Assembly (NCBI RefSeq): GCF_040566545.1
Contig: NZ_JBEWZI010000013.1
Location: 43,726 to 107,725, forward strand
DNA length: 64,000 nt
Reading direction: 5' to 3'
DNA from: Uliginosibacterium flavum
Lineage (GTDB): Bacteria > Pseudomonadota > Gammaproteobacteria > Burkholderiales > Rhodocyclaceae
In this document: one piece after another, positions 43,964 through 52,395 of the stretch
Numbering within the stretch: the first letter of the stretch is position 1
Layout of the letters: each line of letters begins with the position of its first letter
The notes under the pieces: generated by a model
Told to the model about the DNA's origin: nothing
Databases searched by the model: none
Seen by the model: the letters and a program-made list of their open reading frames with translations, nothing else
Position numbers and translations under genes: made by a program

Positions 43964-44361
43964 ACAACTTCACCCTGCATCTGCACAGCGCCACGCGCCA
44001 CGAAACCATCGCGGGCGTCACCAGCTTCGTCGCCACCGACGCCAGCGGCAGCTTCGGCATCCAGCCTGGACGCGCGCGCTGCATGAGCGTGCTCGAATAC
44101 GGGCTGGCGCGTTTCCGCGTTGGCGAGGCCCCCTGGCAATACCTGGCCTGCCCCGGCGCGGTGCTGCGCTTTGCCGACGCGCAGCTGATAATCAGCACCC
44201 GACGCTACCTTTACGATCCCGATCACGCCCGCGTCGCTGCCCTGCTAGGCGGGCAACTGGCCGAGGAAGAACAGGCCCTGCATGCGGTGAAGGACAACCT
44301 GCGGCAACTGGAACAGGAACTCTTGCAACGCCTGCGCCAGCTGGAAAGGGGTGCCGCGTGA
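43960..44361 (+). CDS. atpC: N-type F-ATPase subunit epsilon
   Basis: 133 residues, beta-sandwich N-terminus (FTLHLHSATRHETIAGVTSFV, GSFGIQPG) plus a two-helix C-terminal part. Start overlaps the atpD stop by 4 bp with GGAGG upstream. Confidence 0.9.
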
Positions 44362-44630
44362 GCAATGACAAATGGCAACACGACGTACAGCGCGACTCCG
44401 AACGGCTGGCCGAGGCTGAACGCGGGCGGCGCGGCGTGCTGGGCACCACGGTCTTCCTCGGCACGCTGTCGGTGCTCTTCCTCGCCCCGCTGCTCGGCGG
44501 TGCCTACCTCGGGCGCTGGCTGGACGGGCTGAACGAAGGCTATTCGGTGCGCTGGTCGGTGAACCTGATCATCCTCGGTCTGGCCGCCGGCATCTTCAAC
44601 GTGTACCTCTTCATCCGGAAGCACTGGTGA
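44358..44630 (+). CDS. atpQ: N-type F-ATPase accessory membrane protein AtpQ
   Basis: 90 residues, GTG start overlapping atpC by 4 bp. Two membrane helices with LGGAYLGRWLDG, the AtpI/AtpZ-type signature of AtpQ. In typical N-ATPase operons an AtpR gene follows; here atpB starts immediately instead. Confidence 0.82.
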   Translation: MSNDKWQHDVQRDSERLAEAERGRRGVLGTTVFLGTLSVLFLAPLLGGAYLGRWLDGLNEGYSVRWSVNLIILGLAAGIFNVYLFIRKHW

Positions 44631-45334
44631 TGGACAGCGCCACGCTCCTCTTCGCTTTCGGCCCCTTCCACCTCACCAGCACGGTGCTGACGACTTGGGG
44701 CATCCTGCTGGCGCTCGCGCTGGGATGCTGGCTGGGTACGCGCAAGCTCTCGGTAGATGCGCCCGACCTCGTCCAGACTGCGCTGGAAGGCGTAGTGCAG
44801 ACCATCGAAGACGCGATCAACGGCGTGCTGCCGGGCACCGCCGCGCTGCTCCTGCCCTTCATCGGCACGCTTTGGCTGTTCGTGGCCATCGCCAACCTCA
44901 CCGGTCTGATTCCCGGCCTGCATTCACCTACCGGCGATCTATCGACCACCGCCGCGCTGGCCATTACGGTCTTCCTCTCGGTGCACTGGTACGGTCTCTC
45001 CAGCGAGGGACTGCGCGGCTATCTACGCCACTACCTCGCGCCCAGTCCGATTCTGCTGCCCTTCCATCTGCTCGGCGAGCTGTCGCGCACCATCGCGCTG
45101 GCGGTGCGTCTGTTCGGCAACATCATGAGCCTGGAAATGGCCGCCATGCTGGTGCTGCTGGTGGCCGGTCTGCTGGTGCCTGTGCCGCTATTGCTGCTGC
45201 ATATCGTCGAAGCGCTTGTTCAGGCCTACATCTTCGGCATGCTGGCCCTGATCTACATCGCCGGCGGCATGCAGGCGCATGAAGGCGCCGCGCCCTCCGA
45301 CACCGTTCCACCCCCGAAAGGAAACGCAAAATGA
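44630..45334 (+). CDS. atpB: N-type F-ATPase subunit a
   Basis: 234 residues, five or six membrane helices. The ion-channel arginine is in ELSRTIALAVRLFGNIMSLEM. The ATG at 44630 shares one base with the atpQ stop; a GTG three bases earlier is also possible. Confidence 0.93.
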   Translation: MDSATLLFAFGPFHLTSTVLTTWGILLALALGCWLGTRKLSVDAPDLVQTALEGVVQTIEDAINGVLPGTAALLLPFIGTLWLFVAIANLTGLIPGLHSPTGDLSTTAALAITVFLSVHWYGLSSEGLRGYLRHYLAPSPILLPFHLLGELSRTIALAVRLFGNIMSLEMAAMLVLLVAGLLVPVPLLLLHIVEALVQAYIFGMLALIYIAGGMQAHEGAAPSDTVPPPKGNAK

Positions 45335-45597
45335 GCGACATGCACTGGTTCGTCCTGATCTCCACCGTGGTCGCGGCGCTGGCCATCGCACTGGGCGTGA
45401 TCTTCCCGGCCATCGCCATGGGCCGCGCCATCACCCAGGCGCTTGAAGCGCTGGCGCGCCAGCCGGAGGCCGAGAAACCGATCACCCGCACCCTCTTCAT
45501 CGGCCTGGCGATGATCGAATCACTGGCGATTTACGTGCTGGTGATCGTGCTGATCATCCTGTTCCGCAATCCGCTGCTGGAATACTTGCTCAAATAG
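45331..45597 (+). CDS. atpE: N-type F-ATPase subunit c
   Basis: 88 residues, helical hairpin with loop ARQPEAEKP. Helix 2 has the ion carboxylate E63 followed by S64 and Y68 (MIESLAIY), as in Na+-binding c subunits. The helix 1 ligand position, Gln in Ilyobacter and Glu in the Burkholderia N-ATPase as I recall them, is M30 here (AIAMGRAI). Ion specificity is therefore uncertain. Confidence 0.93.
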   Translation: MSDMHWFVLISTVVAALAIALGVIFPAIAMGRAITQALEALARQPEAEKPITRTLFIGLAMIESLAIYVLVIVLIILFRNPLLEYLLK

Positions 45598-45603
45598 GAG
45601 TCC

Positions 45604-46356
45604 ATGATGTCATTGGACTGGAGCACTTTCTTCCTGCAGATCATCAACTTTCTGGCGCTCGTCTGGATCCTCAAGCATTTCCTGTACAAGCCGATCCTCG
45701 CCACGCTCGCGCAGCGCCGCGCGGCGATTGCCAAAACGCTGGAGCAAGCGCAGGCCGCCGAAGCCCGTGCCGCCGCGCTGCTGACAGATTACGAAACCCG
45801 GCAGGCTGCGTGGGAACAGGAAAAAGCAGCAGCCCGCGCCGATTTCGCTGCCGCACAGGAGCAGGAGCACGCCCGCCAGATGGCCGCGCTGACGCTGGAT
45901 CTGGCCAAGGAACGAGAGCGCAATGCGGCACAGGAGGCGCGTCGGCTAAGCGAATTGCAGCAACAGATCGAAGCCGCCGCCATGGCCCGCAGCGCACGCT
46001 TCGCCAGCGCCCTGCTCGGGCGTCTGGCCGGCCCGGCGCTTGAAGCGCAGCTGCTGGAGCTGCTGATCGAAGACCTGCCACATTTGCCGGAGGCGCAAGT
46101 TGCTGGCTTGCGCAGCGCCACTCAGGCCTCCACAGAGCCCGCCCGCGTCATTAGCGCCTATCCGCTGAACCTGGCCCAGCGCGAAGCACTGGCCCAAGAG
46201 CTGAGCGCGCAGCTCGATCATCCACTACGCATCGACTTTACCGAAGACCGGGATCTGATCGCTGGTCTGCGCATCGTGCTCGGCCCCTGGCAACTGAACC
46301 TGAGTCTGGCGGATGAACTGCGCCAGTTCGCGGCAGCCGGCAGCCATGTGGAGTAA
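45604..46356 (+). CDS. atpF: N-type F-ATPase long subunit b with delta-like C-terminus
   Basis: 250 residues. One N-terminal membrane helix (FFLQIINFLALVWILKHFLY), a long Ala/Glu/Arg-rich coiled stalk, and from about 180 a segment resembling the end of subunit delta (DRDLIAGLRIVLGPWQLNLSLADELRQF). No separate atpH exists in the operon, so this fusion probably replaces delta. Confidence 0.9.
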   Translation: MMSLDWSTFFLQIINFLALVWILKHFLYKPILATLAQRRAAIAKTLEQAQAAEARAAALLTDYETRQAAWEQEKAAARADFAAAQEQEHARQMAALTLDLAKERERNAAQEARRLSELQQQIEAAAMARSARFASALLGRLAGPALEAQLLELLIEDLPHLPEAQVAGLRSATQASTEPARVISAYPLNLAQREALAQELSAQLDHPLRIDFTEDRDLIAGLRIVLGPWQLNLSLADELRQFAAAGSHVE

Positions 46357-47842
46357 CCCGGACGGCCCCGCCTCAGGCGTCGCCGGCCAAAGCGTCTGGC
46401 TGGCGAATTACCGCCTCGGCCTGCGTGTCGCCGAGGTCGGCACGCTGGTCAGTCTAGGCGATGGCATCGCGTGGATCGAAGGCCTGCCCTCGGCAGCGAT
46501 GGACGAAGTGCTGCGCTTCGAGGACGGCAGCGAGGCGCTGGTCTTCCATCTGGGCAAGCAGCGCATTGGCGCCATCCTGCTGAACCAGAAAAACAGTCTG
46601 GTCGCGGGCATGCGTGCGCAGGTCACCGGCCGCAGCCTGTCCATCGGCGTTGGCGACGAGTTTCTCGGCCGCATCATCGATCCGCTGGGTCGCCCGCTTG
46701 ATAGCGGCCCACCGCCGCAAGCGCACAGCACACGGCCGCTGGAGGCGCCGTCGCCGCCGATCACCGCGCGTGATTTTGTCACCCGCCCGCTGGCTTCCGG
46801 CGTGAAGATCGTCGACAGCATGATTCCCATCGGCATGGGCCAGCGCCAGCTCATCATCGGCGACGCCGGCACCGGCAAGAGTGCGCTGGCGCTGGACATG
46901 CTTGTCGCCCAGCAGCACAGCGCCGTGCTGTGTGTGTACGTGCTGATCAGTCAGAAACGCTCGGCGGTGCTCGCCACCATCGAAACCTTGCGCCAGACCG
47001 GCATGCTCGCGCGCAGTTGCGTAGTCGTGGCCGAAGCCACGGCCTCGCTGGGCCTCAAGTATCTGGCGCCCTTCGCTGGCTGCACGCTTGCCGAAGCCTG
47101 GATGTGGGCCGGGCGCGACGTGCTGGTGGTGCATGACGATCTGTCCACCCACGCCCGCGCCTATCGCGAACTCTCACTGCTGCTGCGCCGTCCGCCGGGC
47201 CGCGAAGCCTATCCCGGCGACATTTTCTATCTGCACGCGCGTCTGCTCGAACGATCCACCTGCCTCGCCGCCCCGCACGGTGGCGGCAGCATGACGGCGC
47301 TGCCCATCGTGGCGACGGAACAGGGCGAAATCGCCGCCTACATCCCGACCAACCTGATCTCGATCACCGACGGCCAGATCTACCTCGATCCGCAGCTCTT
47401 CGCGCGCGGCTTCCTGCCCGCCATCGATGTAACCCGCTCGGTTTCGCGCATCGGCGGCAAGGCGCAACTGCCCGCGCTGAAGAGCGAAGCCGGGCGCATG
47501 AAGCTGGACTTCCTGCAGTTCCTGGAACTGGAGATTTTCACGCGCTTCGGCTCGCGCCTCGAAGCCGGCGTCGAAGCCCGCATCCGGCATGGCCGCCTGC
47601 TGCGCGAACTGCTCAAGCAGGACCGCCTGAGTCCGCTCACGGCGGCCCAGCATCTGGCCTGGCTGGTGGCCTGCAACGAAGGCTTCTTCGATGGTCTGCA
47701 GGGCACGGCGCTGACTGAAAAGCTGGGGCGCCTGCTGCAGGCGCAGGCCAGCGCGCCCATCGACACGAATGCCGGCCCGGCCGCCTGGCGAGAGGCCGTC
47801 GCACGCTGGCTGGAGGAGCCCGCCCATGAGCCGGCGCCGTGA
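46346..47842 (+). CDS. atpA: N-type F-ATPase subunit alpha
   Basis: 498 residues from the ATG at 46346, overlapping atpF by 11 bp. It has the P-loop GDAGTGKSALALD, VVHDDLSTHARAYRELSLLLRRPPGREAYPGDIFYLHARLLER and the regulatory nucleotide-site pattern of alpha subunits. Confidence 0.94.
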   Translation: MWSNPDGPASGVAGQSVWLANYRLGLRVAEVGTLVSLGDGIAWIEGLPSAAMDEVLRFEDGSEALVFHLGKQRIGAILLNQKNSLVAGMRAQVTGRSLSIGVGDEFLGRIIDPLGRPLDSGPPPQAHSTRPLEAPSPPITARDFVTRPLASGVKIVDSMIPIGMGQRQLIIGDAGTGKSALALDMLVAQQHSAVLCVYVLISQKRSAVLATIETLRQTGMLARSCVVVAEATASLGLKYLAPFAGCTLAEAWMWAGRDVLVVHDDLSTHARAYRELSLLLRRPPGREAYPGDIFYLHARLLERSTCLAAPHGGGSMTALPIVATEQGEIAAYIPTNLISITDGQIYLDPQLFARGFLPAIDVTRSVSRIGGKAQLPALKSEAGRMKLDFLQFLELEIFTRFGSRLEAGVEARIRHGRLLRELLKQDRLSPLTAAQHLAWLVACNEGFFDGLQGTALTEKLGRLLQAQASAPIDTNAGPAAWREAVARWLEEPAHEPAP

Positions 47843-48653
47843 GTTTGCGCGGCGTCTGGAGGCGCTGACCGAGATCGCCGGGATCATGTCGGCGATGAAG
47901 GCGCTGGCGCTGATGGAGACGCGCATCCTGCGCGACTTCCTCGACTGCCAGCAAGGCATGCTCGCCAGCATCGAAACCGCTGCAGCCGATTTTCTCGCTT
48001 GGCATCCGGAGTTCGCCGCCACGCCCGAAGCCGGCCCGGAACTTTATGTGCTGCTGGGTTCCGAGCAAGGTTTCTGCGGCGACTACAACGAAGTGCTCCT
48101 GAGCTGGCTGCGCGCTCAGGCGCCCGGCGCCAGCGCGCAACACATCGTCGTCGGCCAGCGTATGGCTGCCCGCCTGAATGACAAAAGCGTACAACTGGCC
48201 GGCGCCAGCGTCGCCGATGAAGTGCCCGCCGTGCTGCAAGCCCTCAGCGCGCAGCTGCGCCAATGGCTGAGCGCCCACCCCGGAGCGGGCCTGAGCGTCC
48301 TCTATCACTGCGAAGCCAGCGGCAGCTTGCGCCTGCGTCGCCTGCTGCCATTGGGCGATCTGCCCGCGCCCGCGCCAACGCCCTGGCCCGCCGACCTGAA
48401 TCTGGCCCCCGCCGAATTCTTCGCCGCCTTGAGCGGGCATTACCTCTACGCCGCCCTCAACGCCGTGCTCTACAGCGCGCTGATGACCGAGAACCGCCAG
48501 CGTCTGGCGCACATGGAAAACGCCCTGCACAAACTCGACGAAGACCGCCTGCGCCTGCAGCGCCAGGCCAACGCCCAGCGTCAGGAAGACATCACCGAGG
48601 AAATCGAGATCATCCAGCTCTCGGCTCAGATGCTTGCCGGTACCGGATCTTGA
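47826..48653 (+). CDS. atpG: N-type F-ATPase subunit gamma
   Basis: 275 residues from the ATG at 47826, overlapping atpA by 17 bp. N-terminal coiled-coil (RRREFARRLEALTEIAGIMSAMKALA), GSEQGFCGDYNE centre, and the C-terminal helix EDITEEIEIIQLSAQM. More divergent than housekeeping gamma, as usual for N-ATPases. Last gene of the operon. Confidence 0.9.
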   Translation: MSRRREFARRLEALTEIAGIMSAMKALALMETRILRDFLDCQQGMLASIETAAADFLAWHPEFAATPEAGPELYVLLGSEQGFCGDYNEVLLSWLRAQAPGASAQHIVVGQRMAARLNDKSVQLAGASVADEVPAVLQALSAQLRQWLSAHPGAGLSVLYHCEASGSLRLRRLLPLGDLPAPAPTPWPADLNLAPAEFFAALSGHYLYAALNAVLYSALMTENRQRLAHMENALHKLDEDRLRLQRQANAQRQEDITEEIEIIQLSAQMLAGTGS

Positions 48654-48787
48654 GATGGGATAGCTGAAGAGCCGCGCAGGACAGACTTGAGCAGCATGGC
48701 AGGCTGTACAGGCCCACCCTGAAAGGCTCTTCAGGCGTGCATCACAAAATTTCCGTCACGATCACTCCGGGCCCTGCGACATACGCG
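48654..48787. repeat. Dispersed intergenic repeat copy
   Basis: CTGAAGAGCCGCGCAGG ... CCTGAAAGGCTCTTCAGGC at 48664-48738; a host palindromic repeat between the convergent atpG and lipoprotein genes, possibly also a terminator. Confidence 0.6.
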
Positions 48788-49195
48788 TCAGGGCTTGAAA
48801 TTCCTGTCGTTGAATTTGTTGTTGCTCTTCGTGATTTCCTTGATCTTGTTTTCGGGATCCACCAGCAGCTCGACCCAATACACCCCACCGGCAACCATGG
48901 GCTGACAGGCATACGCGCCGGTTTCGATGACCTGCCCGTTCTTGCCGATGACACCGTTCCAGACGGTGGTGCTCATGACCGTAATCTTCGGACCGAAACT
49001 TTGCGGCGTTGAGCCGAGGATCAGTTCGACCGGTCCCTGTGCATCGATCCCCCCGGCGTTCCTGACCAGGCCCTGAAAGCACACCTCATCGCCGCGGGGA
49101 ACACTTTTCACGCCGAGCGCCTCCAGCTCGACCGATGCGCATCCGGCCAGCCCCAAAACCAGCAATCCACCAAGCCCTGCCTGTTTCATCTTCAT
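48788..49195 (-). CDS. Small lipoprotein with CARDB-like domain
   Basis: 135 residues. The ATG at 49195 has a perfect AAGGAGG six bases upstream and gives a lipoprotein signal MKMKQAGLGGLLVLGLAGC. The mature part looks like a single beta-sandwich of CARDB type (FQGLVRNAGGIDAQGPVELILG ... YWVELLVDPENKIKEITKSNN). Function unknown. Confidence 0.75.
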   Translation of the reverse strand: MKMKQAGLGGLLVLGLAGCASVELEALGVKSVPRGDEVCFQGLVRNAGGIDAQGPVELILGSTPQSFGPKITVMSTTVWNGVIGKNGQVIETGAYACQPMVAGGVYWVELLVDPENKIKEITKSNNKFNDRNFKP

Positions 49196-49242
49196 CTGAA
49201 CCTCCTTCGCAAAGTCAGTCTGAATCACCTCGCCAGGCCGCT

Positions 49243-50457
49243 TCAGGCGCGCCCGGCGTACATGTAGCGACGTGACCAATCGATCTGTTCCGCGCGACGT
49301 CCGGCCTTGTGGCAGAGGATCTGGTAGATCGACACCAGATCGTGCTCGAAGGCATGGGCGCAGCCGATCAGATAGACGCGCCAGATGCGGAAATTGGCAT
49401 CGCTGACGAGACCACGGATGGTTTCATGCTGCTGCTCGAAATTCTGCGACCACAGCGTCAGCGTGCGGGCGTAATGGCGGCGCAGGTTTTCCACGTCGAT
49501 CACCTCCAGCCCGCCTTGCTGAACGGCACGCAGCGCGAGGCTCAGATGCGGCAGTTCGCCGCCGGGAAAGACATAGCGGTCGATGAAGCTGCCGGCGCCG
49601 AAGGGCGTATCGCGGCTGGCCGGATCGCTGGTCGTAATGCCGTGGTTCAGCGCCAGACCATCGTCGGCCAGAAGCGCGTTGATGCGGCCGAAGTAGGCCG
49701 GCAGTTGCTTGAGGCCAACGTGTTCGAACATGCCCACGCTGCTGATGCGATCGAAGTGCCCCTCGATGTCGCGGTAATCCTGCAAACGGATTTCGACGCG
49801 ATCCGCCAGCCCCGCCGCCTGCACCCTTGCCCGGGCACGCTCGTACTGATTGCGCGAGAGGGTCACGCCTACGCAGCGGGCACCATAGTGCTCAGCCGCG
49901 CGCATCACCAGCGCCCCCCAGCCACAGCCAATATCGAGCAAAGTTTGGCCTTCGCTCAGGCGCAGCTTGGTCAGGATGTGGTCGATTTTCTGGCGCTGCG
50001 CGCAGGCCAGGTCTTCATCGCCACACTCGAAATAGGCGCAGGAGTAGACCATTTCCGGATCAAGCCAGGTGGCATAAAAATCATCCGACACGTCGTAATG
50101 GTAGGCAATTGCCTGCGCATCACGCTGCCGGTTGTGGCGGAACAGGCGCAGGGCGCTGCCGAGCTGGCCAAGACGGTCATGCGTGCTGCGCGCCAATCCG
50201 AAGGCCAGCTCGATCACATCCGAGATGCGCCCTTCGATGTCGAGGGCGCCGTGCACATAGGCCTCGCCGAGGCGGTCCAGGCTGGGCCGCAGCAAACAGG
50301 CCAGCGCCGAGGCATCGTTGGCCCGCAAGGTGACGCGTGGTTCGCCCTGGTGGCCGATGTCAAATTCGCGTCCGTCCCACAAAGCCAGCCGCGCCGGCAC
50401 GGCGATCTGCGGCCGCAACTGCGCCGCCCATTTCCCGAGTTGCCTGTCCCATGCCAT
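49243..50457 (-). CDS. cfa: Cyclopropane-fatty-acyl-phospholipid synthase
   Basis: 404 residues. Transfers a methylene from SAM to unsaturated acyl chains of membrane phospholipids. N-terminal lipid-binding half, then the SAM site LLDIGCGWGALVMRAAEHYG, preceded by YHYDVSDDFYATWLDPEMVYSCAYFE, and FEHVGLKQLPAYF and FIDRYVFPGGELPHLS. Length is normal. Confidence 0.95.
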   Translation of the reverse strand: MAWDRQLGKWAAQLRPQIAVPARLALWDGREFDIGHQGEPRVTLRANDASALACLLRPSLDRLGEAYVHGALDIEGRISDVIELAFGLARSTHDRLGQLGSALRLFRHNRQRDAQAIAYHYDVSDDFYATWLDPEMVYSCAYFECGDEDLACAQRQKIDHILTKLRLSEGQTLLDIGCGWGALVMRAAEHYGARCVGVTLSRNQYERARARVQAAGLADRVEIRLQDYRDIEGHFDRISSVGMFEHVGLKQLPAYFGRINALLADDGLALNHGITTSDPASRDTPFGAGSFIDRYVFPGGELPHLSLALRAVQQGGLEVIDVENLRRHYARTLTLWSQNFEQQHETIRGLVSDANFRIWRVYLIGCAHAFEHDLVSIYQILCHKAGRRAEQIDWSRRYMYAGRA

Positions 50458-50710
50458 GTTTTTCTCCCCCGCGTCAGGAAGCCATGACGGTCACCACCAG
50501 ACGGCCCCTCACCCCGAGGAAGCCGCTGGCGCGCTCAACCCGGAATGCGCAAAAACTCCGCGCTCAGGCCTGCCACAGCGACGTTGCGTGTGCGCCTGAA
50601 AGCCAGGGACACGCCTGCTGAATCACATGAGTTGAACATAGCCAATCAGGATCGACTTGCAAGGCGCAGACGAGCCGCCGGACTTCAGGGCTGCTTTGGC
50701 GCGGGCAGAC
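50458..50710. other. Intergenic, nothing recognised
   Basis: I see no gene and no strong hairpin between the cfa start and the end of the RIO kinase gene; it should contain the cfa promoter. Confidence 0.4.
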
Positions 50711-51547
50711 TCATTCGCACATCTTGCGAATTTCGTTCTCACGGATCGCCTCTTCAACCTGCTCCAGCACGGCCGCCACATCGACCACGCTTTCATCCAG
50801 TTCGACTTTACCGGTCAGCGGCGTTTCCGGAGTGAGCAGCCCGCCTTCGTACAGCGCCCAGATTTCCTTGCCGTATTGACTGTCTTTCAGACTCGGCGCG
50901 AAGGGACTGAAATAGCTGCGCAGATTGATCACATCGCGATCGAGCATCTCGGCCGCATTGCTGTGACTGGCGGCATCGATCGCCTGCGGCAGATCAATGA
51001 TCACCGGCCCGTCTTCAGCGACGAGAATATTGAACTCGGATAGATCGCCGTGAATGATGCCGGCGCAGAGCATGCGCACGACCTGATTAATCAGGAAAGC
51101 GTGGTATTCCAGCGCGAGCTCTTCGCTGAGCGCCACGTCATTGAGGCGCGGCGCCACGTTGCCATCGGCATCCGCGACCAGATCCATCAGCAGCACGCCT
51201 TCGTGACACAGATGCGGCTGTGGCACACGCACGCCGGCGTTGGCCAGGCGATACAGGGCGTCGACCTCGGCGTTCTGCCAGACCTCTTCCTGCATCTTGC
51301 GGCCGTAGCGGCTGCCCTTCTCCATCGCCCGCGCCTGCCGGCTATTCTTGACCTTGCGGCCTTCCTGATAGGTCGCGGCCTTGCGGAAACTGCGCTGCTC
51401 GGCGTCCTTGTAAACCTTGGCACAGCAGATCTTCTCGCCGCAACGCACGACGTAAACCGTCGCTTCCTTGCCGCTCATGAGCTGGGCAATCACCTCGTCG
51501 ATAAGGCCTTCCTCGACCAGAGGCTCGAGTCTTTTGGGAGTTTTCAT
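50711..51547 (-). CDS. RIO1-type serine kinase/ATPase
   Basis: 278 residues from the ATG at 51547. The P-loop-like GKEATVYVVRCGEKICCAKVYK, catalytic HGDLSEFNILV and metal-binding IIDLPQAID motifs are those of RIO kinases. The C-terminus is acidic. Bacterial members are mostly uncharacterised; eukaryotic and archaeal Rio1 act in ribosome maturation. Last core gene before the island boundary. Confidence 0.9.
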   Translation of the reverse strand: MKTPKRLEPLVEEGLIDEVIAQLMSGKEATVYVVRCGEKICCAKVYKDAEQRSFRKAATYQEGRKVKNSRQARAMEKGSRYGRKMQEEVWQNAEVDALYRLANAGVRVPQPHLCHEGVLLMDLVADADGNVAPRLNDVALSEELALEYHAFLINQVVRMLCAGIIHGDLSEFNILVAEDGPVIIDLPQAIDAASHSNAAEMLDRDVINLRSYFSPFAPSLKDSQYGKEIWALYEGGLLTPETPLTGKVELDESVVDVAAVLEQVEEAIRENEIRKMCE

Positions 51548-51594
51548 GGGAAAAGAAGAAGATCCAAGCGGAAGCGCACTGTACAGGACGACAG

Positions 51595-51675
51595 GCTGAA
51601 GAGGCTCACTGCGCGGGCCTGTACAAGCAAGCAGGCTGGACAGCAAGGCGGGGAGCGGCTCTGCGAGACATGCTC
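51595..51675. repeat. Dispersed intergenic repeat copy
   Basis: GGCTGAAGAGGCTCACTGCGCGGGCCTGTACAAGC ... GGAGCGGCTCTGCGAGACATGCTC. The last host-family repeat before the island. Confidence 0.5.
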
Positions 51676-51780
51676 AATTCAGAACAAGTCGATGCAAAGC
51701 ACAAGGAGAGAAAGGAGAAAGTTGCGGGCTCCGGTATAATCCGCGCCTCGTTGCGAGGCAAGCCTTTAAAGCCTTAAAAA

Positions 51781-51836
51781 TGGTGCCGGGAGGGGGACTC
51801 GAACCCCCACACCTTGCGGCGGCGGATTTTGAATCC
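51781..51836 (-). pseudogene. 3' part of tRNA-Leu (CAA), island attachment site
   Basis: The reverse strand reads GGATTCAAAATCC (anticodon loop TTCAAAA, CAA), then the variable arm, T-arm GGTTCGAGTCCCC and 3' end CGGCACCA. On the 5' side, homology to a tRNA stops after three bases of the anticodon stem, where GGG AT... replaces the expected CGCC and D-arm. The 5' half is absent from this place. This is the typical remnant left where a tyrosine integrase inserts an element into a tRNA 3' half. Confidence 0.8.
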
Positions 51837-51934
51837 CATTTGAAGCCCAAGCACACCAAGCATTTTCCTTAAGAATCAGCAAGTTGGCTTACCTCTAGTT
51901 CCTCCATTCTACCTAAAATTCCTTGTTCTTTGTC

Positions 51935-51985
51935 GCAAATTTGTCCCAAATTTGCGCCCTGCCCGTTTATTTTTGTCCCAAGTTT
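51935..51985. repeat. Candidate integrase arm-type sites
   Basis: GCAAATTTGTCCCAAATTTGC (an inverted repeat around GTCCC, here counted 51935-51955) and TTTGTCCCAAGTTT at 51972-51985 share TTTGTCCCAA(A/G)TTT, 31 bp apart, within 150 bp of the tRNA fragment. Confidence 0.5.
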
Positions 51986-52094
51986 CCAACGCACCCTATC
52001 TATTTGAGCAAAAACGCAGATCGGTTTACCGGCGTTCAAGAGATGGAGCTATACCCCCCATAGCCCCGCTGGGGCGTGAATTGGAGATTACGCG

Positions 52095-52328
52095 GTGCAA
52101 GCATTACTCAACATAAAGGAGCTCGCCCGGTGTACGGGCTTGGCAGTCCAAACTATCTATAACAGGCTCAACACCTGTGGCGACTTGCCACCAGCCATAC
52201 GACTCGGACGATCCTTGCGTTGGCGTGAGGAAGATGTTGAGTATTGGATCTCAACAAAAGTCGAGTTCTCTTCAAGCCACAAGCAGCAAGGCTTCGCCGC
52301 CCCCCTCTCCCGCCGAAAGCGTAGCTGA
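52095..52328 (+). CDS. AlpA-like excisionase/regulator
   Basis: 77 residues, GTG start with GGAG nine bases upstream. The helix-turn-helix NIKELARCTGLAVQTIYNRL followed by PPAIRLGRSLRWREEDVEYWI is the AlpA/MerR-like form seen in prophage and island excision regulators. It is the first gene inside the island, next to the attachment site. Confidence 0.85.
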   Translation: MQALLNIKELARCTGLAVQTIYNRLNTCGDLPPAIRLGRSLRWREEDVEYWISTKVEFSSSHKQQGFAAPLSRRKRS

Positions 52329-52395
52329 ACCACAGCAACAGAGTCGTTCGCCTCGTAGATCTGCATGACCAACGAAACAACTCAGCACGCCACCT

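Noticed and set aside
44358..44630. AtpR instead of AtpQ
   Set aside because: Two helices with GGAYLGRWLDG point to the AtpI/AtpZ-type AtpQ; AtpR as I know it has three helices.
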